Shown piece after piece: positions 19,401 through 27,545 of a stretch of DNA of 57,656 nucleotides. A program made the position numbers and the translations under genes. This DNA is from Bacteroidota bacterium (GTDB lineage: Bacteria > Bacteroidota > Bacteroidia > Chitinophagales > Chitinophagaceae): contig VBAT01000044.1 in assembly GCA_005884665.1 (NCBI GenBank), forward strand, positions 96,548-154,203, in the 5' to 3' direction. The first letter of the stretch is position 1, and each line of letters begins with the position of its first letter. Below the pieces are notes generated by a model that was not told where the DNA came from, did not search any database, and was given only the letters and a program-made list of their open reading frames with translations.

Positions 19401-20052
19401 ACTGGGTGGTGCAAGCAGCAACTCTATACCGCCATTTACACATTCCTTTGGTAATGCCGGTAATCAAACGATCACGCTGGTTGTAAAAACCGGTGAAGGT
19501 TGTGGTTCGTTACCCGCTTCACGGATATTAACGATCAATCCCGTTCCAGCCGTTAATGCCGGTCCTGATAAATACATCAGTTTAGGTTCATCAACAACAT
19601 TGGATGCAACTATTAGCAATACGGCCAATTATGATCTTTTATGGATCCCTTCTGTGTTTTTAAATGATCCGACACTGATCAACCCGGTATCTACCCCAGA
19701 TGTTGTGACCACTTATACTATCCGCGCCACGGATAAGATCACAGGCTGTTATGCGGAAGATGCGGCGATCGTCTCGCCGGTCTCAAAGATTTACATACCA
19801 AGCGCATTTACGCCTAATAACGATGGAAAAAATGACCGTTGGGAGATACCCGGCCTTGCGTTATATCCAGACGCCCAGGTAACCATATTCAACCGCTGGG
19901 GAGAAAAGATATATGAAACAAAAAATTATATCAGCCGTCCCTGGAATGGATATTACCATGGTGGGATGCAGCCGGGAGTATATATCTATCTTATTCAGCT
20001 GAATGATAATAAGAAGCAATTCTTTAAAGGCACGGTAATGCTGATACTATAA
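16474..20052 (+). CDS. Secreted multidomain PKD adhesin with T9SS type B C-terminal domain
   Basis: The ATG at 16474 (MRARFIILLMACLTTG) is preferred over a TTG at 16462, and the product is 1,192 residues. A signal peptide ends near FSFGQ. Residues about 25-460 (GKEFWLAYGF, later GTRYLTYH, YGLGNFESYGYN) resemble the N-terminal region of IgGFc-binding-type surface proteins. Four to five PKD repeats follow, with NFGDGNN, IFGDGNS and NYGDGQS motifs. The end domain IPSAFTPNNDGKNDRWEIPG ... FNRWGEKIYE is the gliding-motility-associated type IX sorting domain. It is divergent from the other adhesin and intact. A two-component pair follows 114 bases later. Surface adhesion is the probable role. Confidence 0.88.
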   Translation: MRARFIILLMACLTTGLFSFGQDKSNRGKEFWLAYGFDYSFFNETPVNNQELALYISAEQAATVTITITNTGYSQTLNIPANTVDASILIPKSGPNDARTLADGLQNRGIHIVSDVSVAVYAHVYSTMVSGATMLMPVETYGFSYYSVNYYQTTSQSNPADWYSWFYAIASEDNTRLQITPSDTTKNGWLPGQTYTVNLNKGESFHVFGKAVFIVDPSRASKDMTGSKIVSVPGADGNCHPFATFSGSGGIRLCRGDGGEFVHQQVFPLQAWGTRYLTYHTINNTNTNILETFRNYYRVCVQDPTTVVKRNGIVLSGLINNFFYEFMDSTGGDYIESDKPILVSQYTPNKNQCWNYPVTTPAPPSYGDPEMFYISPIEQGQKSVLFYTSRKSSIDYVYANIHLPTIAVSSLRVDGAIVPAAQIIPHPNLPSYSVAVVRFVGVAAQHRIICDSAFTSTVYGLGNFESYGYNVGTLINNLNYYSEIKNTNNNSGNTDTFTCPKTPVRLFLKVGFPATSIHWKLSQATGISPNADSIINSPVPVRQESINGRTYYVYTLQQDFTFLNPGTYYIPVSYTATVIENCSQTEDAVVKVTVRPGPAADFIFSSPLCQADSVHFTGTSIPGGFNIVNYSWLFTDNSAASTMNTVKLFTTPGIQNVRYRIYADNGCVGDTTKAVSILESPIASFAISGNICQADSVHITDGSSISSGAITGWQWNFGDGNNVTLASNNPFYHHYTAAGNYSISLITVSNNGCKSDTAFVPVTILPKPLAKFGFDKNICLGDSIHFTDSSTAVAGTITSWHWIFGDGNSMTLNNNNAFYHSYNTAGNYTVSLIVTGSNGCISDTFRLSVNVSSKPVASFTMAGKPCIDSVQTFTSPVPPGGTNPPTWHWNYGDGQSFNSSSANTTTHTYSSAATNILVKHWLSFSGGCSSDTSFATIPVINTNPVASFIIIGDTFCVKKPVMLASAASGITAWQWTLGGASSNSIPPFTHSFGNAGNQTITLVVKTGEGCGSLPASRILTINPVPAVNAGPDKYISLGSSTTLDATISNTANYDLLWIPSVFLNDPTLINPVSTPDVVTTYTIRATDKITGCYAEDAAIVSPVSKIYIPSAFTPNNDGKNDRWEIPGLALYPDAQVTIFNRWGEKIYETKNYISRPWNGYYHGGMQPGVYIYLIQLNDNKKQFFKGTVMLIL

Positions 20053-20131
20053 TCAAGGTATTTTATTTAAAAAATAATAAAATGCGATTAGAATAAATTC
20101 TACAGAAAGGAGCAATAAAATAAGGAAATTA

Positions 20132-20144
20132 GTATTCCGAATAC
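20132..20144. promoter_or_regulatory. Palindrome GTATTC-C-GAATAC before the response regulator gene
   Basis: Perfect six-base arms around one central base lie 22 bases before the regulator's ATG. The position would suit an operator. It may be chance in an AT-rich region. Confidence 0.3.
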
Positions 20145-20166
20145 CGGATCTGAAACAGTAAAAACG

Positions 20167-20778
20167 ATGCAGCCCAGTATATTGATAGCAGACGACCACA
20201 GTATGATCCGAAAGGGCCTGAAACTGTTCATGCAGGTCAATCTCGGGTTTAGCGACGTCCACGAAGTCGCCAGCTGTAATGAGTTAATGAAGGAGCTGGT
20301 CAAAAAGAAATATACCCACCTGGTGTTGGACATTATCTTTCCCGATGGCAGCACCCTTGAGATCATTCCTAATATCCGCAGGGTTTATCCTGAATTAAGT
20401 ATCATGGTTTTTTCCATGCAGCCCGCGGAAATCTATGGCGAAGCCGTAAAGCAATACGGGATAAACTATTACATGTCGAAATCGGTGGGTGAAGAGGAAA
20501 TGCTTCACTTGTTGCAGCGGTTTATACAAAACGAGGCGCCTTTAAGAAAAACTCCTGTATTACAGAACAATGAAAACCCGTTTTCGACTCTTGCACCGAG
20601 AGAATTGGAAATACTTCACTATGTGCTCAAAGGCATGGGGACAAAAGAAATAGGCGAAACCCTAAATTTAAAGATGAGCACTATCTCTACCATCAAGAAC
20701 CGGATTTTTGAAAAAACCAGCGCAGGGAACATCAAGGAACTTATCGAGCTTGCTTCATTGTATAATGTGAACTATTAA
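20167..20778 (+). CDS. NarL/FixJ-type response regulator
   Basis: A 203-residue regulator with an N-terminal receiver domain (acidic Asp9-Asp10, phospho-acceptor Asp55 in LVLDIIFPDG, Lys in YYMSKSV) and a C-terminal LuxR-type helix-turn-helix (LAPRELEILHYVLKGMGTKEIGETL...STISTIKNRIFEKT). The next gene, 38 bases on, encodes its likely kinase. Both follow the adhesin gene, so control of surface proteins is possible but unproven. Confidence 0.93.
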   Translation: MQPSILIADDHSMIRKGLKLFMQVNLGFSDVHEVASCNELMKELVKKKYTHLVLDIIFPDGSTLEIIPNIRRVYPELSIMVFSMQPAEIYGEAVKQYGINYYMSKSVGEEEMLHLLQRFIQNEAPLRKTPVLQNNENPFSTLAPRELEILHYVLKGMGTKEIGETLNLKMSTISTIKNRIFEKTSAGNIKELIELASLYNVNY

Positions 20779-20805
20779 CATTGATGCCGTATATTGGCAT
20801 CGAAC

Positions 20806-20810
20806 GGAGG
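20806..20810 (+). promoter_or_regulatory. Shine-Dalgarno-like GGAGG that decides the kinase start
   Basis: GGAGG precedes two adjacent ATG codons by three (20814) and six (20817) bases. The six-base spacing supports 20817. Such a site is rare among the genes of this window. Confidence 0.55.
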
Positions 20811-20816
20811 TGTATG

Positions 20817-23800
20817 ATGCGGCTAATTCTTCTGCTTCTGGTTACTATCTTTCTCCGGCAAACAATCATTGCCCAGGCACCTGCATTTCAGACACGCTAT
20901 TATACTACTGAGAACGGTTTACCCTCAAACGGGATAAAAGGGATTGAATGGGACGAAACTACAGGGTTCCTTTGGTTTGGCACAGAGGCCGGTGTAGTAC
21001 GGTTCAACGGGATAGATTTCAAAACGTTTAACAAAGAGAATACTCCTTTTATCGGGTCGGAAAGAATAGCGTTTGTGATAAGAAACAACAAGGGCTCTAT
21101 CTATGCTACTGATCTTATGGGGAACGTATTAAAGGTCGATAAAAATAAATTGGTATTTGACCGGACTACCCCGCTCAAGGATGGAGTTGTAGAACCGGCT
21201 CTTTATGGACTGATAGTTTCAAACGAGTTCTTAAATTATAAGATCCGTTACCCGGGGACAGAGTCTTACCCGGTCTTTTTTGCCCAGATCCTGGTTCTAA
21301 GCGATACTTCCATGCTGGTGTTTGGACAACAGCAGGTCCGTTTAGTTTCAATGACGAACCCGAGACCTGCGCCATTGGATTTCGGAGGCAAAACGATAAA
21401 AACAGGCTTCCGCATGGGCGACACCGTCTTTGTTGTATCTGAAGACGATAGGATATTCAGGGCTGATGTTACATCGAAAACACTGAAAACGGTACAAATT
21501 CATGGAGACGAAGGATCCAGGGAGTTTAACAGCAAAGGCGCCCGTTTTTTCTGGGAGAATGGTTATAAAAACCCAATCGTAATCAATAAAAATATTGCCT
21601 GGCGGTTAATCTCGAAGGGAAATGATGTTATTGCGGAAGAGATTTGCAACATAGTTCCCGAAAACGTTTTAATCCGGTACGTTCAATACAGTGAAGAGAA
21701 GAAGATACTTTTTATTGGGACCGATTCTAGAGGTCTTATCGTGATCAGTCGCAACCGGGTAGAGACCATTAAAAAAAAGCAGTCTGACAAAAATGCAAAA
21801 AACAGCTTTTACTCACAGATCGAATTACCGGAAAATATTGTTCTTACAAACGAAGGCGACATTATGGGCAGGCAGGAAAAACCTCAGCCCACACGACCGG
21901 TAAACGGCAGGCTGAGTCATAATATTTACACTACCGAAGACTCCCTTTTATGGTTTTCACGGGAAATAGCTTCTGGTAATTATCATTGTCTTTATTGTTA
22001 CAGTTACAAAACTCATCAAACAGTTGGCTATCCAAAAATCGAGACCGGGGATAATTTTGGTCTTATCTCGTTAGCGGGTAAAGTGTATGTTACAACGGAG
22101 AAGGGCCTGGGCTTCCTGCAGCACGACAGCCTTTATTATTTAACGACGACCGCGCCTGAAAAGAGAATTAGTGCCATTGTCTTTGACATGATAGAATCGT
22201 CTCCCGGCATACTAAGCTATGCCTCCTGTAATGGCTTGATCAATTATAATATTTCTACCGGTTCGACCGATACCTTGTTATCACTTCCCGGTTATTGCAT
22301 ACGCAGTCTTTGGAAATATGGAGACTATCTTTTTATTGGAACTTACGGCAAAGGATATTACGTATACAGCAAGGGGAAACTTAAACCCATGCCGCTCGAT
22401 AAGAACAATTTTTTATTGTATACGCATTGTTTTGTCCCGGATAATTATGGCGGCTGCTGGATCAGCACCAATCGCGGCCTGTTCAGGGCCAGTCTCACTG
22501 ATATGATCCACGCTTATGAGAACGATGCAGCCAATGTGTATTATCATTATATCGGGCGCAATGACGGAATGGAAATCACAGAAATGAATGGCGGTTGTAC
22601 TCCCTGTGCGCTGCAAATGAAAAATGAAACGATCTCATTTCCCACGATGGATGGACTGGTATGGGTACAACCCAAACTATTCATTCCGGCGCTTCCGGAC
22701 GGTGATATCTTTATTGATGAAATACTGGCCGACAACAAAAAGATAAACCCCGATTCATTGGCAGCAAGAAAGTTTCCTTCGCGTACCCAGGAAATAGTGT
22801 TGCGTCTTGGCTTTTCAGGATGGTCCAATAAAGAAAATCTTTACCTGGAATACCAGTTAAATGATACCGTGAACTGGAAACCTATTAACATAGATAATGA
22901 CGCAGCCCTGCATTTGTACAATCTTGGTTCAGGTGACTATAAATTGCGTATCCGTAAGTTAAACGGGTTCGGCAAGAATAATTATTCTTACCAGGAACTT
23001 GATTTTGGTATTCATACGCCCTGGTACCGGGAAACCTGGTTTTTTGTTCTTATAGCGATATCGGTAATTGGTGCAGCCATGCTCTACTTCAGGATACGTA
23101 CAACCCAATACCTCATCCGCCAACGCAAGCTTGAGCAACAGGTATTTGAAAAAACAAAGGAATTACAGCAGAAAAATGCTATCCTGGAGAAAAACGACAC
23201 TATTAAAACACGGTTGATCTCTATTATCAGTCATGATATCATTACTCCCCTGAAGTTTTTAACTGTCGCGGGTAAGAATCTTTTGCAAAAAAAAGAACTG
23301 ATGTCGGATGCGTTGCAGCAGGAAACTATTTCAGAGATAACCAATACGTCACAGGAGCTGCAGTTGCTTTCCACCAATATCCTCAACTGGATCAAATATC
23401 AGAATGAGAACCGGCGGCTCGCCAAGGAAACGTTTAATGTACGCGAAATGGTTGACCAGGTTCTTAGTATCCTGCGATCATTGGCGCGACAAAAGAACCT
23501 GCTGGTTGAAAACGAGGTCGATACTTCCCTGCAAGTTTACCAGTTTTACGAACCCCTGAAAATCCTGGTCTATAACCTGCTTACAAATGCGATCCATTTC
23601 ACAGAAAAGGGTTCAATTGTAATAACTGCATCCAAATCCAACGGTGATATCACTATTTCAGTAAAAGATGATGGCATTGGGATGACTGCAGAGCAGATCC
23701 AAAGCCTGCTTGCCGACCAGGTTGTGATCACGTCAGTAAACGTGGACAATAAGAAAGGACATGGCCTCGGTTACCTTATCATTAAAGATCTTGTAAAAAC

Positions 23801-23891
23801 AATGGGCGCTTCGCTGGATATTGAGAGTAAAAAAGAAGCCGGCACAACTGTGAAAGTCAAAATGCCGGCTTCAAAAAACGGTACGAGCTGA
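20817..23891 (+). CDS. Sensor histidine kinase with extracytoplasmic beta-propeller
   Basis: The product is about 1,024 residues from 20817 (MRLILLLLVTIFLRQ signal, cut near IIAQ). Residues about 20-620 hold propeller repeats of the Reg_prop type (for example LWFGTEAGVVRFNG), followed by a Y_Y_Y-like domain (about 660-735) and one membrane helix (WFFVLIAISVIGAAMLYF). The cytoplasmic part has a coiled coil, the H-box SHDIITPLKFL with His806, the N-box NLLTNAIHF, and G-boxes DDGIGM and GHGLGY. It has no fused receiver, unlike hybrid two-component systems of polysaccharide loci, and pairs with the separate regulator upstream. It ends six bases from the convergent usp gene. Confidence 0.93.
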   Translation: MRLILLLLVTIFLRQTIIAQAPAFQTRYYTTENGLPSNGIKGIEWDETTGFLWFGTEAGVVRFNGIDFKTFNKENTPFIGSERIAFVIRNNKGSIYATDLMGNVLKVDKNKLVFDRTTPLKDGVVEPALYGLIVSNEFLNYKIRYPGTESYPVFFAQILVLSDTSMLVFGQQQVRLVSMTNPRPAPLDFGGKTIKTGFRMGDTVFVVSEDDRIFRADVTSKTLKTVQIHGDEGSREFNSKGARFFWENGYKNPIVINKNIAWRLISKGNDVIAEEICNIVPENVLIRYVQYSEEKKILFIGTDSRGLIVISRNRVETIKKKQSDKNAKNSFYSQIELPENIVLTNEGDIMGRQEKPQPTRPVNGRLSHNIYTTEDSLLWFSREIASGNYHCLYCYSYKTHQTVGYPKIETGDNFGLISLAGKVYVTTEKGLGFLQHDSLYYLTTTAPEKRISAIVFDMIESSPGILSYASCNGLINYNISTGSTDTLLSLPGYCIRSLWKYGDYLFIGTYGKGYYVYSKGKLKPMPLDKNNFLLYTHCFVPDNYGGCWISTNRGLFRASLTDMIHAYENDAANVYYHYIGRNDGMEITEMNGGCTPCALQMKNETISFPTMDGLVWVQPKLFIPALPDGDIFIDEILADNKKINPDSLAARKFPSRTQEIVLRLGFSGWSNKENLYLEYQLNDTVNWKPINIDNDAALHLYNLGSGDYKLRIRKLNGFGKNNYSYQELDFGIHTPWYRETWFFVLIAISVIGAAMLYFRIRTTQYLIRQRKLEQQVFEKTKELQQKNAILEKNDTIKTRLISIISHDIITPLKFLTVAGKNLLQKKELMSDALQQETISEITNTSQELQLLSTNILNWIKYQNENRRLAKETFNVREMVDQVLSILRSLARQKNLLVENEVDTSLQVYQFYEPLKILVYNLLTNAIHFTEKGSIVITASKSNGDITISVKDDGIGMTAEQIQSLLADQVVITSVNVDNKKGHGLGYLIIKDLVKTMGASLDIESKKEAGTTVKVKMPASKNGTS

Positions 23892-23897
23892 TCTCAC

Positions 23898-24725
23898 TTA
23901 TTCATGCACACACATCACTGGCACATGTGATTCAAAGACCAATTGGCTGGTTGAACGTTTCCTGAACAGACCATTCAGGAGTTTGTGTTTTTTGGGTATA
24001 GCAATGATGAGATCAAGATTATGGGTTTCCGCAAATTCGTTGATACCGTTCTCTATGTCTTTATGTGTGATGAAATGATATTCCGGATGTACCTCTTCCA
24101 GGGCTGTATGCAACAGGACTGATTGCTCAGGGGTTTCTGCCGTGAATTGCCGGTTGTCGTAGTCAACATTCAGCACGAATAACTGGGCATGGAATTCTTT
24201 TACAAAATCCTTTATTTCATTGACGGGAGTGGTTTCGGCTACTTCCTTGAAATCGCAGGCCAATCCTATTTTGCGAACGCCGTTGCCATATTCTTTTCCT
24301 TTTGGCACACAGATCACAGGGAATGTGAGATGCTTAATAGCCGTTAATGCATTACTTCCAAACAATGTTCTTTCCACTGCAGATGTTCCTGTTGTGCCCA
24401 TGATAACCGCGAAAGGTTGAATTTTGTCACATAACTCTTCCAATTCATCCACTACGTTGCCTAATCTCGCCTCCGTATAAATTTTTATTTTACCGGAAGT
24501 AACATGATCAAGATCTTTTTTTAATTGCACGAGGTTTTGTGTGGCTGCTTCTTTCAATTCATCTACAGATAAAAGAGCAACCGGCACATCGCCGACGGCA
24601 ATTGGTATATTGTATACATGCAACAATACCACGCTGGCATTGATTGCAACTGCCATGTCCACCCCGTATTGAGTGGCATTGCTGGCTGCCGGCGAAAAAT
24701 CAGTAGGAATGATAATTGTTTTCAT
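23898..24725 (-). CDS. Tandem universal stress protein (UspA family)
   Basis: A 275-residue protein with two UspA domains (about 1-145 and 150-275). The first keeps the ATP-binding motif GTTGTSAVERTLFGSNA, close to G-2x-G-9x-G(S/T). The second is more divergent (IIAIPKKHKLLNGLFRKRST). The opening MKTIIIPTDFSPAASNA is typical of Bacteroidota. It is transcribed alone from a TATTTTTG promoter. The role is stress adaptation, with no specific partner shown. Confidence 0.93.
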   Translation of the reverse strand: MKTIIIPTDFSPAASNATQYGVDMAVAINASVVLLHVYNIPIAVGDVPVALLSVDELKEAATQNLVQLKKDLDHVTSGKIKIYTEARLGNVVDELEELCDKIQPFAVIMGTTGTSAVERTLFGSNALTAIKHLTFPVICVPKGKEYGNGVRKIGLACDFKEVAETTPVNEIKDFVKEFHAQLFVLNVDYDNRQFTAETPEQSVLLHTALEEVHPEYHFITHKDIENGINEFAETHNLDLIIAIPKKHKLLNGLFRKRSTSQLVFESHVPVMCVHE

Positions 24726-24745
24726 ACTGCAATGTTTTTATACCC

Positions 24746-24753
24746 CAAAAATA
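24746..24753 (-). promoter_or_regulatory. -7 promoter element of the usp gene (TATTTTTG)
   Basis: The minus strand reads TATTTTTG 20 bases before the ATG at 24725, identical to the feoB element. Confidence 0.6.
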
Positions 24754-24841
24754 TCAAGAACAATGCCCTCTTTCTATGAGGAAGGTCATTTTTTGGAAAT
24801 ACGAACTGTGGAATTAGTCCCTTTTTGCGTCTCCTGTTAAA

Positions 24842-25396
24842 ATGCTTATGACAGATATTATTCCCACCGCCAGCAGTGGACGGCGCCGGGCCGGGATAGG
24901 GCCTGTAAAGAAATTAAACGTCAGAGTAGACATGACCCCCATGGTCGATCTCGGTTTTTTGCTCATTGCCTTTTTTATTATGACAACCCAGTTAAGAAAG
25001 CCGGCCGCTGTTCATTTAAATATGCCTAAAGAGGGACCGGTGACCCTGCTCGGAGATTCAGCTGCACTTACCGTTCTGCTTACGAAGAACGATGTGGTCT
25101 ATTATTATAATGGCAATTGGAAAAATGCATCGGCGAAAGAAGAAATATTCAAAACAAATTTTTCGGTAAAAGATGGTCTGGGTGAAATAATAAGACAAAA
25201 GCAAAAGCGGCTTGATAAGACAAACAGCAAAGAACATCGCAACGCATTAATGCTATTGATAAAAGCCGACCAGGAAGCTTCTTATCAAAACGTGATCGAT
25301 GCTCTCGACGAAACCATGATCAATCTTGTAAAGAAATATGCCGTTTTAAAAGCAGACCCCGAAGAACTGCAATGGATCAGGCAACACGATCAGTAA
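24842..25396 (+). CDS. ExbD/TolR-type biopolymer transport protein, without ExbB or TonB neighbours
   Basis: ExbD couples proton flow to TonB-dependent import. The 184-residue protein has one membrane helix (VDMTPMVDLGFLLIAFFIMTTQL) with the conserved proton-path Asp36, followed by a periplasmic domain that is longer than usual (inserted lysine-rich stretch, about 110-130). A start at the second ATG (24848) is equally possible. No exbB, tonB or second exbD is adjacent. Its stop overlaps the stop region of the convergent DUF3089 gene by seven bases. Confidence 0.88.
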   Translation: MLMTDIIPTASSGRRRAGIGPVKKLNVRVDMTPMVDLGFLLIAFFIMTTQLRKPAAVHLNMPKEGPVTLLGDSAALTVLLTKNDVVYYYNGNWKNASAKEEIFKTNFSVKDGLGEIIRQKQKRLDKTNSKEHRNALMLLIKADQEASYQNVIDALDETMINLVKKYAVLKADPEELQWIRQHDQ

Positions 25397-26460
25397 GGTT
25401 TTTGAGAATTGAATGAGCGGATGCGCTGCCGGGTGTTTTCCCGGATGTTTAGATAAAACAAATTGATATCGCCGATATGATAATTCTTCGTTCCATACAG
25501 GAAGCCCCAGGGGAATTTGGGACGGCTTACATACAGCAGGCCATTGCTTATATGCGCATCCGTGGTTTGCTTGTATACGCGGTCAAACTTAAACAGTATG
25601 CTTCCTTTGTTTAATTTCCTTGGGGCATATGTGCTATCTGTTGTCCATGTCAGCGGATTGGTAGCGTAAGAATTGCCATTTTCATTTTTCACATAATAAG
25701 GCACATAGTTGTTGCGCAATGTGCGCCAGCTGCAAATACAACCGGTTTGCAGGGAATCATTACACATTTTTAAAGAAGTATAATAGTCCTTGGGGACCGG
25801 CCAGCCGGTGACATAGGCTACCACCAGTTGTTTTGACAGCGGCGTATTCTCAAAGAAATCTTTCAGCAATCGCTCGGCAAGCAGGCTTCCCTGGCTATGC
25901 GAGGCAATGATCAATGGCCTTCCTTTATTCCAGTTTGCCATATAATATTTAAAAGCGCTAACCACGTCTGCGTATGCAATAGCAAATGCCTGGACCCTTT
26001 TGTTCTCGTCTTTATCAAAGAAGACTTTGATAGATGCCTGCCTGTACCTTGGCGCAAACACACGACAGGAACTGTTGAATACACTCGCCTGGTATAAGAT
26101 CGTTGAGTAATCTGTTTTCGCGTTGAGATATTCATCGTCGATAGGCGCATTATCTGCTTTTATGTTATGGGTATAGGTAGTAGGATGAATAAAAAATACA
26201 TCGACAGACGAATCTATTGTTTCGTTGGCCAGGGCTGGTGACAGGCTATCTGAAGGGTCCCATTTGTTTGGATGAGCTGCCCAATACTGGAGATTGCTAT
26301 AGTCCGGTTTGCCGTCAGCACTCGTAAAATTGTAGTGGCTTTTGTAAGAAAGATATTTATCCGAGCAGGAGGTGAGTAGAACGGAAATCAGTAATGGGGG
26401 GAGCAGTCGAAACATCACGCAAAGAACGAAAATAAGGCGCTTATCCAACCATTTAGCCAT
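25390..26460 (-). CDS. DUF3089 family lipoprotein, alpha/beta-hydrolase fold
   Basis: Up to 356 residues; a start at 26415 (MFRLLPPLLISVLLTSC) would put a lipobox cysteine at residue 17 and is likelier than the start at 26460. The nucleophile elbow reads ASHSQGS, a GxSxG-like motif, within a DUF3089 pattern (HPTTY, YRQAS, YADVVSAFKYYM, AYVTGWP). The family is related to lipases and esterases but its substrate is unknown. It is monocistronic and convergent with exbD. Confidence 0.85.
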   Translation of the reverse strand: MAKWLDKRLIFVLCVMFRLLPPLLISVLLTSCSDKYLSYKSHYNFTSADGKPDYSNLQYWAAHPNKWDPSDSLSPALANETIDSSVDVFFIHPTTYTHNIKADNAPIDDEYLNAKTDYSTILYQASVFNSSCRVFAPRYRQASIKVFFDKDENKRVQAFAIAYADVVSAFKYYMANWNKGRPLIIASHSQGSLLAERLLKDFFENTPLSKQLVVAYVTGWPVPKDYYTSLKMCNDSLQTGCICSWRTLRNNYVPYYVKNENGNSYATNPLTWTTDSTYAPRKLNKGSILFKFDRVYKQTTDAHISNGLLYVSRPKFPWGFLYGTKNYHIGDINLFYLNIRENTRQRIRSFNSQKPY

Positions 26461-26586
26461 TTATCAATTTGCTAAAAACCAAAGAAATTTTTTTTCCAGA
26501 GCCATTTTCAATTGAATACCAATCTGATACAATATAAAATCACTCCCTTTCTATGGGCATTACCTGAAAATATTTGGTACTATGTG

Positions 26587-26617
26587 TTGCAAAGTACCAA
26601 ATATCACCTTATCTTTG
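26587..26617 (+). promoter_or_regulatory. Promoter TTG-N20-TATCTTTG of the SnoaL-PadR-PspC cluster
   Basis: TTG at 26587-26589 and TATCTTTG at 26610-26617 match both elements of the Bacteroidota consensus with ideal spacing. The predicted leader before the ATG at 26638 is about 14 bases. This decides the start, because the upstream start at 26512 lies before the promoter. Confidence 0.75.
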
Positions 26618-26637
26618 TTTCAACAAAACAAAATCAA

Positions 26638-27114
26638 ATGAATTTACGGTCGCTTTACATGGGTTTCGTCCTTTTTGGAGTCAGCGTTTTGTCAAAGGCT
26701 CAGACGGGGTCTTTGACAGCAGATGCGGATCTGTATAAAGAGATAAAAAAAATGGACAGCATCCTGTTTACCGCATTTAATACGAGGGATACGAACCAGT
26801 TTAAGGCGATGTTCACTAAAGACCTGGAATTTTATCATGACAAGGATGGGTTGTCTGGTTATGATCATACCATTGATTTTATGCGCACTACAACCAAGGA
26901 AAATAATGGATTGAGAAGAGATTTGGTGGAAGGCAGCCTGGAAGTTTATCCCATACCGGGGTATGGAGCCATGGAGATAGGATCGCACACTTTCTGTCAC
27001 ATGGAAAACGGTCAACAGGATTGCGGGACCTTCCGGTTCGTTCAAATCTGGCAGAAAAAAGATGGAGCATGGAAAATCAGCCGGGTCATAAGTTATGGAC
27101 ATAAAAGAAAATAA
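26638..27114 (+). CDS. Secreted SnoaL/DUF4440-like (NTF2-fold) protein
   Basis: From 26638 the product is 158 residues with a signal peptide (MNLRSLYMGFVLFGVSVLSKAQ). The remainder follows the NTF2-like pattern: a first helix ending FTAFNTRDTNQFKAMFTKDLEFYHDKDG, then strands with MEIGSHTF and the final QIWQKKDGAWKISRVISYGH. Such exported DUF4440 proteins have no defined role. It is followed after 48 bases by padR on the same strand and probably shares its transcript. Confidence 0.85.
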   Translation: MNLRSLYMGFVLFGVSVLSKAQTGSLTADADLYKEIKKMDSILFTAFNTRDTNQFKAMFTKDLEFYHDKDGLSGYDHTIDFMRTTTKENNGLRRDLVEGSLEVYPIPGYGAMEIGSHTFCHMENGQQDCGTFRFVQIWQKKDGAWKISRVISYGHKRK

Positions 27115-27162
27115 GCAGGCAACCTATATAACACTGAAGATTCCATTATTAAAAATTGATTT

Positions 27163-27516
27163 ATGAATATCGAAAACACGCAGAGCCAGATGAGAAAAGG
27201 GATACTGGAGTTTTGCATTCTGTCTGTCATCCGGCGCGGCGAGGCTTATCCAAGTGATATTGTCGAAGAAATGAAAGCCGCCAATCTACAGATACTGGAA
27301 GGAACGCTCTATCCATTATTGACCCGGTTGAAAAACGCAGAGATGTTAACCTATCGCTGGGTAGAAAGTAACTCCGGCCCACCCCGTAAATATTTTTCAT
27401 TAACCCCCAAAGGCGACGCATTTTATAAAGAACTCGAGCTGACGTGGAATGAACTTTCAAATGGTGTAAATGCCTTAGCCGACAAAAATGGTAAGCCATT
27501 AAATAACCAGGAATAA
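27163..27516 (+). CDS. PadR-family transcriptional regulator
   Basis: A 117-residue winged-helix protein with the PadR pattern: KGILEFCILSVIRRGEAYPSDIVEEMK, then ILEGTLYPLLTRLKNAEML and GPPRKYFSLTPKGDAFY. It precedes the PspC-domain gene by 29 bases. This PadR-PspC order is common in Bacteroidota, where the regulator probably represses its own operon in response to envelope conditions. That function is inferred from the context. Confidence 0.95.
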   Translation: MNIENTQSQMRKGILEFCILSVIRRGEAYPSDIVEEMKAANLQILEGTLYPLLTRLKNAEMLTYRWVESNSGPPRKYFSLTPKGDAFYKELELTWNELSNGVNALADKNGKPLNNQE

Positions 27517-27545
27517 AGAAACACTTCAACCAAAATATTTTTACA

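Noticed and set aside
20781..20816. Upstream start for the propeller kinase
   Set aside because: The residues before the ATG pair at 20814/20817 spoil the signal peptide, and a GGAGG site supports the later start.
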